From assembly GCF_000183665.1 (NCBI RefSeq), contig NC_014774.1:1189302-1253301 (forward strand): 64,000 bases of DNA, written 5' to 3'. The translations under genes were made by a program, and so were the position numbers. The DNA is from Candidatus Liberibacter solanacearum CLso-ZC1 (GTDB lineage Bacteria > Pseudomonadota > Alphaproteobacteria > Rhizobiales > Rhizobiaceae). Shown here in pieces: positions 1 to 9,288 of this stretch. The notes under the pieces were generated by a model. It ran no database searches. It saw only the letters and a list, made by a program, of their open reading frames with translations, and had not been told where the DNA came from. Every line of letters begins with the position of its first letter. Positions within the stretch are counted from its first letter, which is position 1.

Positions 1-137
1 ACCGAAAATCCTACTAATAGCATAAGCAAGAACGGAAAAATAAGCAAAGGTATTTTTAAATAAATCGACAAGAACCAATTGATTTTCCTTAAGCATAAAA
101 AAATAAAGAAAGTCAACAAACGAATAAGAATTTCCAT
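1..137 (-). CDS. Partial hydrophobic protein, N-terminal part only
   Basis: A leftward reading frame opens at an ATG at 137, preceded by an AAGAAG ribosome-binding sequence, and stays open to the window edge, giving 45 residues. The visible part is almost entirely hydrophobic (Leu, Ile, Phe), which suggests one or two membrane segments. No family can be named from this fragment. It could also be a chance frame in AT-rich DNA. Confidence 0.35.
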   Translation of the reverse strand, partial: MEILIRLLTFFIFLCLRKINWFLSIYLKIPLLIFPFLLMLLVGFS

Positions 138-462
138 ATCTTCTTAAGTTGCACTTTAACATAAAATACATATTTATTGACAATTTATAAAAAAAATGCT
201 TTCCTAGCAGTATGAAATTTTATATTCATTCCCCCATTTTAATAAATGGTGGCGTTATTTCTTGAGCATAGTATACGTAGTGCTTTTTATATCATATGAT
301 ATCGCACTTTGTATTCAAAGATATTCCCCCTCTTTTTTACGGTATATCTGAAAGTTATAGATCTATAATTAACAAAGCAAATTCTTTAGCTACTATAGTT
401 GAAAAAAATATTTTAAGAATTGGCAATGCTCTTTAATTTTTTAAACTATTAAAGGATAGACA
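138..462. other. AT-rich intergenic region without a supported gene
   Basis: About 325 bases of very AT-rich sequence lie between two divergently oriented genes. They probably hold both promoters. I see no convincing reading frame, RNA gene or repeat. Confidence 0.4.
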
Positions 463-819
463 ATGAAATGGATTGTTTTACTCGCGAACATTATATTTAG
501 CATATTATCTTGTGTTTTTATCAAAATATCAACCACTTCTCAAGGAGAGAACACTGCATTAACCGATCCCATGCGCCTTTCAAATGATAAATTTTTTTGG
601 CTTGGATTTTTCTTCTACGCAGCTAGCTTCTTTTTCTATATTATTGTTGTATCACAATTCTCTCTACAGGTAGCACAAACCCTTGTTACTTCTTCAATTA
701 TAATAATCGTCACCTGTATTTCGTCTCTTATTTGGGACAAACCATTTTATTGGACAACTGGAATAGGAATATTGCTCATCACTCTTGGAATAACATTGAT
801 TTCTTTTAACACAACTTAA
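463..819 (+). CDS. Small multidrug-resistance/EamA-like membrane protein
   Basis: This 118-residue protein has about four hydrophobic segments (near residues 2-21, 45-68, 70-88 and 96-115). That is the size and layout of SMR-type transporters such as EmrE and the ArnE/ArnF flippase subunits. The ATG at 463 follows an AAAGGA ribosome-binding sequence at normal distance. The conserved membrane-embedded glutamate of EmrE is not evident in the first helix, so drug export is not supported; lipid-carrier or amine transport is equally possible. The gene stands alone. Membrane topology is clear, substrate unknown. Confidence 0.75.
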   Translation: MKWIVLLANIIFSILSCVFIKISTTSQGENTALTDPMRLSNDKFFWLGFFFYAASFFFYIIVVSQFSLQVAQTLVTSSIIIIVTCISSLIWDKPFYWTTGIGILLITLGITLISFNTT

Positions 820-1106
820 AAACTCCAAAACGTGGCTAAAATATTTTATTCGTTATACGGTACTTAGGATTATCCTTAACCTTTTCTTTTTCACGATAAA
901 AAATTTACCTTTCTAAAACTATGAGTAGAGATATTCATTCAAATCGCTTTTGAGACCTCCTCATTGTTCAAAAACTAACATTCTGAATATTTTACTGTAT
1001 TTAAAAGTGAATGCACTACAATGATTATACAAAAAACCATGCTATAATTTTAATACTTAGAACACTGCTCTTAATTTTTTACTACAAAAATATAAAAAAA
1101 TAAAAG

Positions 1107-1182
1107 TGGTGGGCCCGGAGGGATTCGAACCCCCAACCAAACGGTTATGAGCCGTTGGCTCTAACCCTTGAGCTACGGGCCC
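1107..1182 (-). tRNA. tRNA with CAU anticodon (tRNA-Met or lysidine-modified tRNA-Ile2)
   Basis: Read leftward, the 76-nt gene starts GGGCCCG and ends CGGGCCC-A-CCA, with the CCA encoded. The anticodon stem encloses the loop CTCATAA, giving anticodon CAU, and the T-arm has the GGTTCGAATC core. A CAU anticodon can mean elongator Met or AUA-decoding Ile2, whose C34 is modified by TilS, encoded at 15074-16420. The sequence alone does not separate these with certainty; the initiator type is excluded because the acceptor end is fully paired. Confidence 0.95.
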
Positions 1183-1574
1183 AAGAACAATTTCACCATC
1201 TCAAATATAAAACCCAGTAGTTCATTTTAATAACTGGTTTTTCATTCAAGAGCAAGACTTTAAATGCAATTTTTTATGATTATAAGATGCTATAAATACT
1301 TAAAACAGAAGTCCTAATAGAGATAATCTTCAGGCATAAGAAAATATCAATATAATTTTTATGTTATTGATATTTTCTGTTGTTTAACCAACGAAGTACT
1401 ACATAAATATGACAATGATTAATCGTAGAGAGCAAAATATTAAAAAATTGAAATATTTCCCTGATAAAACCTTCAATGATTTCTTGTTCAGAAAATATCT
1501 AAGATCCGTTTCGTTTCATTGCAATGATACCGTATCCTTCATATTCTCAAGGAATAAACATTTTCCAAAAAAAA
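1183..1574. other. Intergenic region with one long AT hairpin
   Basis: About 390 bases between the mltG stop and the tRNA. Apart from the hairpin listed separately I see nothing that looks coding. Short rightward frames here are out of phase with mltG and have no homologous character. Confidence 0.4.
1339..1378. repeat. Perfect 14-bp inverted repeat (hairpin)
   Basis: AGAAAATATCAATA at 1339-1352 is exactly complementary to 1365-1378 across a 12-nt loop. It lies about 200 bp downstream of the leftward mltG operon. It may act as a terminator or mRNA-stabilising stem, but it is AT-rich and no clear U-tract follows on the leftward strand. Confidence 0.6.
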
Positions 1575-2606
1575 TTAAGGTTTTGATTTTGAAGATATTT
1601 TACGCCATTTCTGCACATTCACGCCATGATCTTTAAAATTTTTAGAAAAAAAATGCCCTCCTCGACCATCACTCACAAAATATAAATCGTCAGTTTGCAA
1701 CGGCTTTGCAACGGCTTCTAAAGATAAGCGACTCGGATTAGAAATAGCAGTTGGAGGTAATCCATTGACAAGATAACTATTATAAGGTGTTTTTTTATAA
1801 AAATCAGAACGCTTTAATTGTCTCTCTGCCAACTCATAATCCCCCTCAAATGCACCGTAAATGACTGTTGAATCAGCCTGAAGCCTAATAGAGTTTGAAA
1901 GACGATTTATAAATACAGATGCGACATGAGGACGCTCATCCGAACGAGATGTCTCTTTTTCAACGATAGAAGCAAGAATAACCAAATCCTCTTTGCTCTT
2001 TATAAAATTATTGACATCACGAATCTCCCAAACATCATCAACGATTTTTTTTTGCTCTAATATAGCCTTTTCTATAATTTCTGAACGATGAGTCCCTAAA
2101 GAAAACTTATAAGTACTTGGATATAAAGTACCCTCACGAGGCAACTCTGCTGGCAATTCACCTATCAGAAAAGGATTCTCTTTTAATCTTTTGAAAATCT
2201 GTTTTACCGTAAATCCTTCAGGAAAAGAAATTGAATACATAAAATACTTTCCATAAATTATCTTTTCAGCAACTTGCAACATAGAAGAACCGATTTCTAC
2301 CTCATATTCTCCTGCCTTAACACTTTGAGACCCAAAGCGCATTTGAGTCAAATAGCGAAAGATATAAGGATTCGATATTATTCTACTATTAAATAATTTT
2401 TTTGAAGTCTCTTTTAATGACATACCATTTCGTATCAAAAAAATAACATTATTCTGAAGAGGACCTTTTGCATGATAGATCCTACTTACATAAAAATAAA
2501 TACCAATCCCAAATATCAAGACGATTAGGAAGGCAAGCACAACCTTTAAAAAAAATGTTAGCTTACATCGAATAAATTTCAAAAAAAGGAATCTTCCCAA
2601 TGTCAA
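1575..2606 (-). CDS. mltG: Endolytic murein transglycosylase MltG (YceG-like)
   Basis: This 343-residue protein has an N-terminal cytoplasmic stretch, one membrane segment at about residues 20-41, a LysM-like region, and a YceG catalytic domain. The catalytic glutamate is E216 in the motif LASIVEKET, followed by the conserved RPHVASVFINRL. MltG cleaves nascent glycan strands in the periplasm and sets peptidoglycan chain length. It lies 75 bp downstream of fabF as the last gene of the fatty-acid cluster, as in other Rhizobiales. Length and motifs are complete. Confidence 0.95.
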   Translation of the reverse strand: MTLGRFLFLKFIRCKLTFFLKVVLAFLIVLIFGIGIYFYVSRIYHAKGPLQNNVIFLIRNGMSLKETSKKLFNSRIISNPYIFRYLTQMRFGSQSVKAGEYEVEIGSSMLQVAEKIIYGKYFMYSISFPEGFTVKQIFKRLKENPFLIGELPAELPREGTLYPSTYKFSLGTHRSEIIEKAILEQKKIVDDVWEIRDVNNFIKSKEDLVILASIVEKETSRSDERPHVASVFINRLSNSIRLQADSTVIYGAFEGDYELAERQLKRSDFYKKTPYNSYLVNGLPPTAISNPSRLSLEAVAKPLQTDDLYFVSDGRGGHFFSKNFKDHGVNVQKWRKISSKSKP

Positions 2607-2680
2607 TCCATCTAAAAAACATCAAAAAACTGAAGCAGTCATTTTTTATACTACTATTAAAAAAAATTATTAAAACACTA

Positions 2681-3961
2681 TCAATCTGGAAACTTCCGAA
2701 ATATTAAAGAAGCATTAGTCCCTCCAAAACCAAAAGAATTAGACATAGCAACATCAATATTCTTTTTGCGCGGTTTATGCGGAACCAGATCTATAAAAGT
2801 CTCTCTTTCTGGATTGTCTAGATTAAGAGTTGCAGGAACAATACTATCACGAATTGCAAGATTGCAAATAGCCGCCTCAACCGCTCCTGCTGCCCCAAGC
2901 AAATGCCCCATGGAAGATTTAGTTGAAGACATAGAAACATTATGACAACTATCACCCATCAATTTTTCTACAGCTCTAAGTTCTATGCCATCCGCCACAG
3001 TAGATGTGCCATGAGCATTTATGTAATCCACTTCACTAGACAGTAAATTGGCACGAGAAATTGCAGAAGTCATACAACGATATGCCCCATCTCCATCTTG
3101 AGGTGGCATAGTAATATGGTAGGCATCACCCGAAAGACCATATCCAATTAGTTCAGAATAAATTCTAGCGCCACGAGCCTTTGCATGCTCAAGATCTTCT
3201 AAAACTAATGCACCGGCTCCCTCACCCATGACAAAACCATCTCTATCTCGATCAAAGGGTCTAGAGGCTCTCATAGGATCATTATTGAACCGAGTCGATA
3301 AAGACCGACATGCAGCAAAACCCGCAAGACCCAAACGACAGATCGACGCTTCTGCTCCACCTGCAACCATAATATCTGCATCACCAAAAGCAATAAGACG
3401 GGATGCATCTCCAATCGCATGAGCCCCACTAGAACAAGCTGTGGTTACAGCATGATTTGGACCTTTTAACTTATGACGGATAGAAATATTGCCAGATAAA
3501 AGACTAATAATACTTCCCGGAACAGTAAAAGGAGAAATCCTTCGAGGACCATCGTCACGAAGAACATCGCTACTTTCCACTATTCTATTAAGCCCCCCCA
3601 TACCTGATCCAAATATCACTCCGGCAAAATCACGCTCTTTCTCAGTTTTTGGACACCAACCAGAATCAGCAAGAGCCATATCTGAAGCTACCATACCATA
3701 CAAAATAAACTGATCAATTCTCCGAAGTTCTTGCGGAGAAATCCAATCTTCATAATTAAACGTACCATCAGAGCCATCACCAATTGGTATAGTGCCCGCT
3801 ATTTTAGAAGGCAAACCCTCCAAGCTGAATTTTTTATCTAGACGCCGAATTCCTACTTCACCTGCGATAAGGCGAGACCAACTAATATCAACTCCACATC
3901 CAAGTGGAGTAATCATCCCCAGCCCCGTTACAACTACGCGCCTCATGCTTGTATCTTCCAC
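2681..3961 (-). CDS. fabF: 3-oxoacyl-[acyl-carrier-protein] synthase II (FabF)
   Basis: A complete condensing enzyme of 426 residues. The Cys-His-His triad is visible: C176 in TTACSSGAH, H317 in NAHGTST and H353 in MGHLLGAAGA. FabF condenses malonyl-ACP with acyl-ACP during fatty-acid elongation in the cytoplasm. The family usually starts at the MRRVVVTGLG sequence, so an internal ATG at 3946 is an alternative start that removes five residues. It sits directly downstream of acpP, whose product carries its substrates. Confidence 0.96.
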   Translation of the reverse strand: MEDTSMRRVVVTGLGMITPLGCGVDISWSRLIAGEVGIRRLDKKFSLEGLPSKIAGTIPIGDGSDGTFNYEDWISPQELRRIDQFILYGMVASDMALADSGWCPKTEKERDFAGVIFGSGMGGLNRIVESSDVLRDDGPRRISPFTVPGSIISLLSGNISIRHKLKGPNHAVTTACSSGAHAIGDASRLIAFGDADIMVAGGAEASICRLGLAGFAACRSLSTRFNNDPMRASRPFDRDRDGFVMGEGAGALVLEDLEHAKARGARIYSELIGYGLSGDAYHITMPPQDGDGAYRCMTSAISRANLLSSEVDYINAHGTSTVADGIELRAVEKLMGDSCHNVSMSSTKSSMGHLLGAAGAVEAAICNLAIRDSIVPATLNLDNPERETFIDLVPHKPRKKNIDVAMSNSFGFGGTNASLIFRKFPD

Positions 3962-4073
3962 TTAAGAACACTATGCTCATAATCAGAAAAATAAAAAAGA
4001 AAAAACAATCCCAACTAAACGGCGACATCTAGATCCCAACCCAAGTGAATGCAATCAATTAAAAAGCACAACA

Positions 4074-4328
4074 TTATTTTTTATTTTTAGCACTGTTGAT
4101 AAATTTAACAGCATCACCAACAGTAAAAATAGTATTAGCAACCTCTTCTGGAATTTCAAGTTTGAATTTCTCTTCAAAAGTCATAACAAGTTCAACAGTA
4201 TCCAAAGAATCTGCCCCTAAATCTTCGATAAAACGAGCACTCTCCACCACTTGTTCTTCCTTAACCCCAAGGTGATCTATAACTATCGCCTTTATACTTG
4301 TAAAAACATCTTCGTTATCATTGGCCAT
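4074..4328 (-). CDS. acpP: Acyl carrier protein
   Basis: This is an 84-residue acidic four-helix protein. The phosphopantetheine attachment serine is S41 in the motif [12 protein letters not shown] place the start at the ATG at 4328 (MANDNED), with a GAGGG sequence upstream; a TTG three codons earlier is possible but less typical. ACP carries growing acyl chains between FabD, FabG and FabF, all encoded beside it. The extension after the usual 78 residues is a short lysine-rich tail. Confidence 0.96.
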   Translation of the reverse strand: MANDNEDVFTSIKAIVIDHLGVKEEQVVESARFIEDLGADSLDTVELVMTFEEKFKLEIPEEVANTIFTVGDAVKFINSAKNKK

Positions 4329-4569
4329 TACTAACAATTCCCTCTTTCTTGATTTGTTGAATTCAATTGACAGAAAAACTCTTCAGGCAACTATACTACT
4401 CTCTTTATATCTCAATACCTCATCCTAATGTCAACTAAAACGATGCTTTCATCCAAGATAAAGCTTATTTGCATATGAACGAGATAAACATCTCCTATCA
4501 ATTCTACATCATACAATTCTTATATAATCAAAGAATGATTTTTTAAATACAATCAAAACCCTTAATGAT

Positions 4570-5313
4570 TCAAATCATTGCCATACCACCATTAACATGA
4601 ATAGTCTGACCTGTTATATATGACGCTTCTAAAGAAGATAAATAAAGAACAGCAGAAGCCACATCATCAACAGTTCCCATACGCTTCATGGGAACAGAAG
4701 AAACAATCTTTTCCTGTTGAGCTTCATTCAAACTAGCTGTCATATCACTTTCTATAAAACCAGGAGCAACACAATTTACTGTTATATTGCGCCTACCAGT
4801 TTCCTGTGCAAGAGCCTTAGTAAAACCTGTTAATCCAGATTTTGTCGAGCAGTAATTAACTTGTCCAACATTACCTGTAAATCCCACAACAGATGTTATA
4901 TTAATAATACGACCAAAACGATTTTTAATCATTGCGGGAATTAATTGACGTGTTAAAATAAATGCTGATGTTAAGTTGACACAAAGAACATCACTCCAAT
5001 CCTTATACTGCGCGCGCATAAAGAGGGAATCTCTAACAATACCCGCATTATTCACAAGGATATCAACCGTTCCCATTTCCGTGCCAACCCTTTTAGAAAA
5101 TTCTTCAATGGACGAATGATCAGAAAAATTACCTTTGAAAAGCTGGAAACGACTACTATCGTCAAACTGACACGCAACTCTCTCTAACTTTTCTTGCGAG
5201 GTGCCGTGCAACCCAACGAAAGCTCCCTGCTTATATAAGATCTTGGCAATTGCAAGACCAATACTCCCACTTGCACCTGTAACTAACGCTTTTTTCCCAT
5301 TCAAATCAAACAT
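4570..5313 (-). CDS. fabG: 3-oxoacyl-[acyl-carrier-protein] reductase (FabG)
   Basis: A 247-residue short-chain dehydrogenase. The NADPH-binding motif TGASGSIG is near residues 12-19, NNAG is at 88-91, and the catalytic Ser-Tyr-Lys set is S141, Y154 and K158 (YCSTK). It reduces beta-ketoacyl-ACP in fatty-acid synthesis. Only 11 bp separate it from fabD, so the two are probably co-transcribed. Full length, with no anomalies. Confidence 0.96.
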   Translation of the reverse strand: MFDLNGKKALVTGASGSIGLAIAKILYKQGAFVGLHGTSQEKLERVACQFDDSSRFQLFKGNFSDHSSIEEFSKRVGTEMGTVDILVNNAGIVRDSLFMRAQYKDWSDVLCVNLTSAFILTRQLIPAMIKNRFGRIINITSVVGFTGNVGQVNYCSTKSGLTGFTKALAQETGRRNITVNCVAPGFIESDMTASLNEAQQEKIVSSVPMKRMGTVDDVASAVLYLSSLEASYITGQTIHVNGGMAMI

Positions 5314-5324
5314 TTACAAAAATC

Positions 5325-6269
5325 CTAACCAATTATAGTTTCTAACGCTAAATCTATATTCTCAATCTTATCAACAGAAATAGCAGAGATAGACTTATCA
5401 ATGCGTTTAGCAAGGCCTGTTAATACTTTTCCAGAGCCAATCTCATAAATATGCGTCATACCATGATTCGCAAACCATTGTATGGTCTCTCTCCAACGTA
5501 CTCGAGCTGTTACTTGCTCCACTAATAATTTAGAAATTTCATCAATATCAGAAACCGGACTTGCACAAACATTAGGTAACACGGGCACTACTGGATCTTG
5601 TTTTTGTATGTCACCTAACATATTCTGCATGACTTTAGAAACAGGAGCCATCAACGACGAGTGGAAAGGAGCCGAAACAGGCAAAAATACAGCACGTCTT
5701 GCACCTTTTTCCAAGCAAGAGTCAACCGCGCATTTAACAGCATCTTGCATGCCAGAAATAACTATTTGACCCCCACCATTATCGTTAGCAATTTGGCATA
5801 TTCCAATTTTAGAGGCTTGCTCACATGCAAATTCAACTGCACGATCATCAAGCCCGATGATAGCGGCCATTCCTCCCAACCCTGGTGGCACAGCTTCCTG
5901 CATTGATTTTCCACGAGCACGCACCAATCTAATAGTATCAGACAAAGAAAACGCTTTTGCCGCACAAAGAGCTGTGTATTCCCCCAAAGAATGCCCTGCA
6001 ACGTAACTGATGTCTCTCTCAAAACACAAGCCATTTTTTTCCATAACACGAATAAACGCCATGGATACAGCGGTCAAAGCTGGTTGAGCATTATAAGTGA
6101 CGGTTAATTCTTCTTGCGGGCCATTCCACATCAAATCTGAGAGATGTTGATTTAAAGTATGATCAACCTCTTCAAATACAAGACGCGCTTCGGGGAAAGA
6201 TTCACAAAGATCACGCCCCATTCCTACTATCTGGCTTCCTTGTCCTGGAAACGTCAATACTATAGCCAT
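5325..6269 (-). CDS. fabD: Malonyl-CoA:ACP transacylase (FabD)
   Basis: This 314-residue acyltransferase begins with FPGQGSQ. The nucleophile is S94 in GHSLGEY and the catalytic histidine is H203 in APFHSSL. It transfers malonyl from CoA to ACP, supplying FabF. It is the first gene of the leftward fabD-fabG-acpP-fabF-mltG cluster, and its promoter must lie in the 457-bp region shared with the divergent metal importer. Confidence 0.96.
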   Translation of the reverse strand: MAIVLTFPGQGSQIVGMGRDLCESFPEARLVFEEVDHTLNQHLSDLMWNGPQEELTVTYNAQPALTAVSMAFIRVMEKNGLCFERDISYVAGHSLGEYTALCAAKAFSLSDTIRLVRARGKSMQEAVPPGLGGMAAIIGLDDRAVEFACEQASKIGICQIANDNGGGQIVISGMQDAVKCAVDSCLEKGARRAVFLPVSAPFHSSLMAPVSKVMQNMLGDIQKQDPVVPVLPNVCASPVSDIDEISKLLVEQVTARVRWRETIQWFANHGMTHIYEIGSGKVLTGLAKRIDKSISAISVDKIENIDLALETIIG

Positions 6270-6726
6270 AATTAAGATATAAACTACTCCTCTGATGTTT
6301 TTTCTTTAAGTTCTATAATTTTTCAGTAAGAAGTCAAGAAAAACGAAAATGCTGAATAGCTAAATCATTCTCAACTTTATTGTTTATTCTATGAGATTGG
6401 CCCAACTCCCAAAATGCAATGCATAAAATTATTTTGAGAATCTATAACCTTTAATTCCTTTCAAACAATTTCAAATTTATCAATTATGGATCAATTACCA
6501 TACTATTCTTATATTACATAGGTTGTTTATTAAGACATAAAATTAAGAAAAAAATTCCATTCAATTCCAATCAATTACATGTTCATAAGCACATATTACT
6601 AGAAAAACATATTATGTTAAGCCATTTCAAAATACTTTATTATTACTTTAACGTACTTGACTAATTATAGAAAACGATGCTAATTCACAATCATGAGTGG
6701 ATTAGTCTTGTTTTAAAGGATAGCAA
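6270..6726. promoter_or_regulatory. Divergent promoter region between fabD and the metal ABC operon
   Basis: No gene is supported in these 457 AT-rich bases. A possible sigma70-like promoter for the importer has TTGACT at 6657-6662 and CTAATT 17 bp later at 6680-6685, with an AAAGGA ribosome-binding sequence just before the start at 6727. A short perfect dyad ATGCA-A-TGCAT lies at 6414-6424. It could be a Fur-family metalloregulator half-site pair, but it is about 300 bp from the gene and this is only a guess. Confidence 0.4.
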
Positions 6727-7626
6727 ATGTTTCGTTGTTTTTCATATTTATTTTTCATATATTTTATGTTTTTTCCAATATCGCCATCTACCGCCCAACA
6801 AAAGAAAATAGTGTTATCAAGCTTTTCTGTTATTACAGATATAACAAAAAATATTGCCAAAAATTTAGTTGTAGCGACTACTATAGTTGGACCTGGGAAC
6901 GATGCTCACGAGTATCAAATCACAGCTTCAGATGCAATCAAAATAAAAGAAGCAGATCTCATCTTGTGCAATGGCTTGAAGCTTGAAGAAAGTTTCATGA
7001 AATATTTTGTTAATTTAAAAAAAGATACTAAATTGATTACAGTCACTGATGGGATAACGCCTATTAGTATGTCAGACAATGCAAATGATCCTTACAAAGA
7101 TCCCAATCCTCACTCATGGGTATCTATTAAAAACGTAGCGATTTATATCCAAAATATTAGCAAAGCATTAAAAGAGTTAGATCCTGGAAATGCCGAAGAA
7201 TACGAACGCAACGCGAAGGAATATATACAAAAAATAGAAGAAGTACTATTGCCTTTAAAAGATAGAATTGATAATCTTAGCCCTGAAAAACGCTGGTTTG
7301 TGACTAGCGAAGGATGCTTGGTATACTTAGCAAGAGATCTGAATTTAAAAGTACTATATCTTTGGCCCGTTAATTCCGCTTTTGAACGGAGTCCTTTAAA
7401 AATCCGTGATGCAATCAATCAAATACGTAAGCACAAGATTAGATTTATTTTTTCAGAAAGTACCAATTCTGATCAACCTGCTAAACAAATCGCCCGTGAT
7501 ACTAACGCATCTTATGGAGGAGTTTTATATATAGATACTATTAGCAAATCTAATGGACCAGCACCAACTTATCTGGACTTACTTAAATACAATCTAACAC
7601 TAATTGCAGATCGTTTATCACAATGA
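6727..7626 (+). CDS. znuA: Metal ABC transporter periplasmic binding protein (SitA/ZnuA family)
   Basis: A 299-residue cluster A-I solute-binding protein with a signal peptide ending near residue 23 (STAQ). Likely metal ligands are H61 (NDAHEY), H129 (NPHSWVS), E195 (VTSEGC) and D270 (LYIDTIS). His-His-Glu-Asp is the ligand set of manganese/iron-binding members such as PsaA, MntC and SitA; classical ZnuA has three histidines plus a His-rich loop, and no such loop is present. The gene overlaps the ATPase by 4 bp (ATGA). Liberibacter homologues are commonly called znuA; manganese or mixed specificity is my inference. Confidence 0.85.
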   Translation: MFRCFSYLFFIYFMFFPISPSTAQQKKIVLSSFSVITDITKNIAKNLVVATTIVGPGNDAHEYQITASDAIKIKEADLILCNGLKLEESFMKYFVNLKKDTKLITVTDGITPISMSDNANDPYKDPNPHSWVSIKNVAIYIQNISKALKELDPGNAEEYERNAKEYIQKIEEVLLPLKDRIDNLSPEKRWFVTSEGCLVYLARDLNLKVLYLWPVNSAFERSPLKIRDAINQIRKHKIRFIFSESTNSDQPAKQIARDTNASYGGVLYIDTISKSNGPAPTYLDLLKYNLTLIADRLSQ

Positions 7627-8369
7627 GTAAATATTCCTCCACAAAATATGGGATAGAAGTTAAAGATGTGTCGGTTACATATCGTAATGGCTATCGTGCT
7701 TTAAAAAATATTAGCTTTTCTATTCCTGACAATACAATCACAGCATTAATTGGAGTTAATGGAGCAGGCAAGTCTACTTTATTCCAATCTATTATGGGCT
7801 TTATTCCAATAGATAAGGGATCTATATCTATTTTTAATAATACTGTAGAAAATGCACTTAAAGGCGATATGATCTCATATATACCTCAAGTAGAATCTAT
7901 AGATTGGACTTTTCCTATTCTCGTAGAAGACGTTGTAATGATGGGTCGTTATAGGCATATGAATTGGTTGCGTATACCTTCAATTGACGACCATCGCATC
8001 GTAACAGAGGCGTTGGAAAACGTAGGGATAACTTTTATGCGCAAAAGACAAATTGGCGAACTTTCTGTGGGGCAACAAAAACGTGTGTTCCTTGCGCGTG
8101 CTCTCGCCAAAAAAAGTAGGGTCATTATATTAGATGAACCTTTTGCAGCGATTGATTTTAAGACAGAACGAGAAGTCATTTCTCTCCTACAAGAATTGCG
8201 CAATGAAGATAGGATGATATTGGTTTCTACGCATAATATTAACTCCGTCCCTTCTTTTTGCGATCAGACTATTTTTTTAAAACAAACAATAATATCTTAT
8301 GGTTTGACATCGGATACTTTCAATAAAGAAAATATTAAAAAAACATTTGGAGTTGAAGAATATCAATAA
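7623..8369 (+). CDS. znuC: Metal ABC transporter ATP-binding protein
   Basis: This 248-residue ATPase has Walker A GVNGAGKST (about residues 44-52), signature LSVGQQKR, Walker B VIILDEP and a switch histidine in STHN. It energises uptake of the metal delivered by the upstream binding protein. It starts inside the last codon of that gene, so translation is coupled. It equals SitB in a SitABCD-type arrangement. Confidence 0.92.
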   Translation: MSKYSSTKYGIEVKDVSVTYRNGYRALKNISFSIPDNTITALIGVNGAGKSTLFQSIMGFIPIDKGSISIFNNTVENALKGDMISYIPQVESIDWTFPILVEDVVMMGRYRHMNWLRIPSIDDHRIVTEALENVGITFMRKRQIGELSVGQQKRVFLARALAKKSRVIILDEPFAAIDFKTEREVISLLQELRNEDRMILVSTHNINSVPSFCDQTIFLKQTIISYGLTSDTFNKENIKKTFGVEEYQ

Positions 8370-8397
8370 AAACATATAACGAGTATAGGCATGAAAA

Positions 8398-9243
8398 ATG
8401 GTTACTTATGCAACACAATACCCTCTTTTTGATCTTCTTCTAGAGCCTTTTACATACAATTATATGACTACAGCTATTTGGATTAGCATGGTAATAGGAT
8501 GCGTCTGTGGACTCTTATCATCATATTTAATATTGAAAGGTTGGTCTTCCATTGGAAATGGAATTTCACATGCAATTTTCCTTGGAATAGTTGGTTGCTA
8601 CAAATTAGGGATTCCCATGTCTATTGGCGCTACTGTGTCAGGAATGTTGGCAACTAGCTTAATGATAAAAATAAAAGAAAAAACGAAATTACGGGAAGAT
8701 GTATCCATAGCTGTGGTTTATCTCATATTCTATTCCTTTGCTATGTTCTTTTTATCACTATCACCAAACGATGTTTATATAGAAAGTGTCTTTCTAGGAA
8801 ATGTCCTGTTTCTGAGTAAAGCCGATATCTTACAAGTCTTGTTTATAGCTTTCTTAGTTTTATCCATCGTATTAATAAAACGGAAAGATTTTATTCTTTT
8901 GTTCTTCGATGAAGCGCATGCTCATTCCATAGGAATGAATGTAAAATTTTTAAAAAATCTATTTTTTGCTTTACTAACCATCACAGTAGTTGTTGGCCTC
9001 CAAACAGTTGGTCTATTACTTGTCATAGCAACAGTTATAACGCCTGGTGCTACTGCTAGATTGTTGACTAAATCCTTTGGATCATATCTTTTTCTAAGCT
9101 CTTTCTTAGGCGCAGCCAGTGGCTTCTTTGGTGCGTATACAAGTTATTTTCTAGACTGTGGACCAGGAGGAATGATTGTCTTAATAGAAACTGCTTTGTT
9201 TTTACTATCGCTACTCTATTTTAAACAATGTAAGACACGATAG
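8398..9243 (+). CDS. znuB: Metal ABC transporter permease, first of two
   Basis: A 281-residue ABC-3 family permease with about eight hydrophobic segments. It has the conserved region GLQTVGLLLVIATVITPGAT near residues 200-220, typical of ZnuB/SitC/MntC permeases. It lies 28 bp after the ATPase. An out-of-frame ATG at 8391 is ignored; the ATG at 8398 gives the family N-terminus. Confidence 0.9.
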   Translation: MVTYATQYPLFDLLLEPFTYNYMTTAIWISMVIGCVCGLLSSYLILKGWSSIGNGISHAIFLGIVGCYKLGIPMSIGATVSGMLATSLMIKIKEKTKLREDVSIAVVYLIFYSFAMFFLSLSPNDVYIESVFLGNVLFLSKADILQVLFIAFLVLSIVLIKRKDFILLFFDEAHAHSIGMNVKFLKNLFFALLTITVVVGLQTVGLLLVIATVITPGATARLLTKSFGSYLFLSSFLGAASGFFGAYTSYFLDCGPGGMIVLIETALFLLSLLYFKQCKTR

Positions 9244-9288
9244 ATTTCATCCTTATACGTATTTTTTCTTTGATAACAAAGGCTCTTC

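Noticed and set aside
1409..1636. Rightward 75-codon frame
   Set aside because: Overlaps the 3' end of mltG, lies in an AT-rich spacer and has no homologous character.
5482..6049. Several frames antisense or out of phase within fabD
   Set aside because: Shadows of an intact, well-supported fabD.
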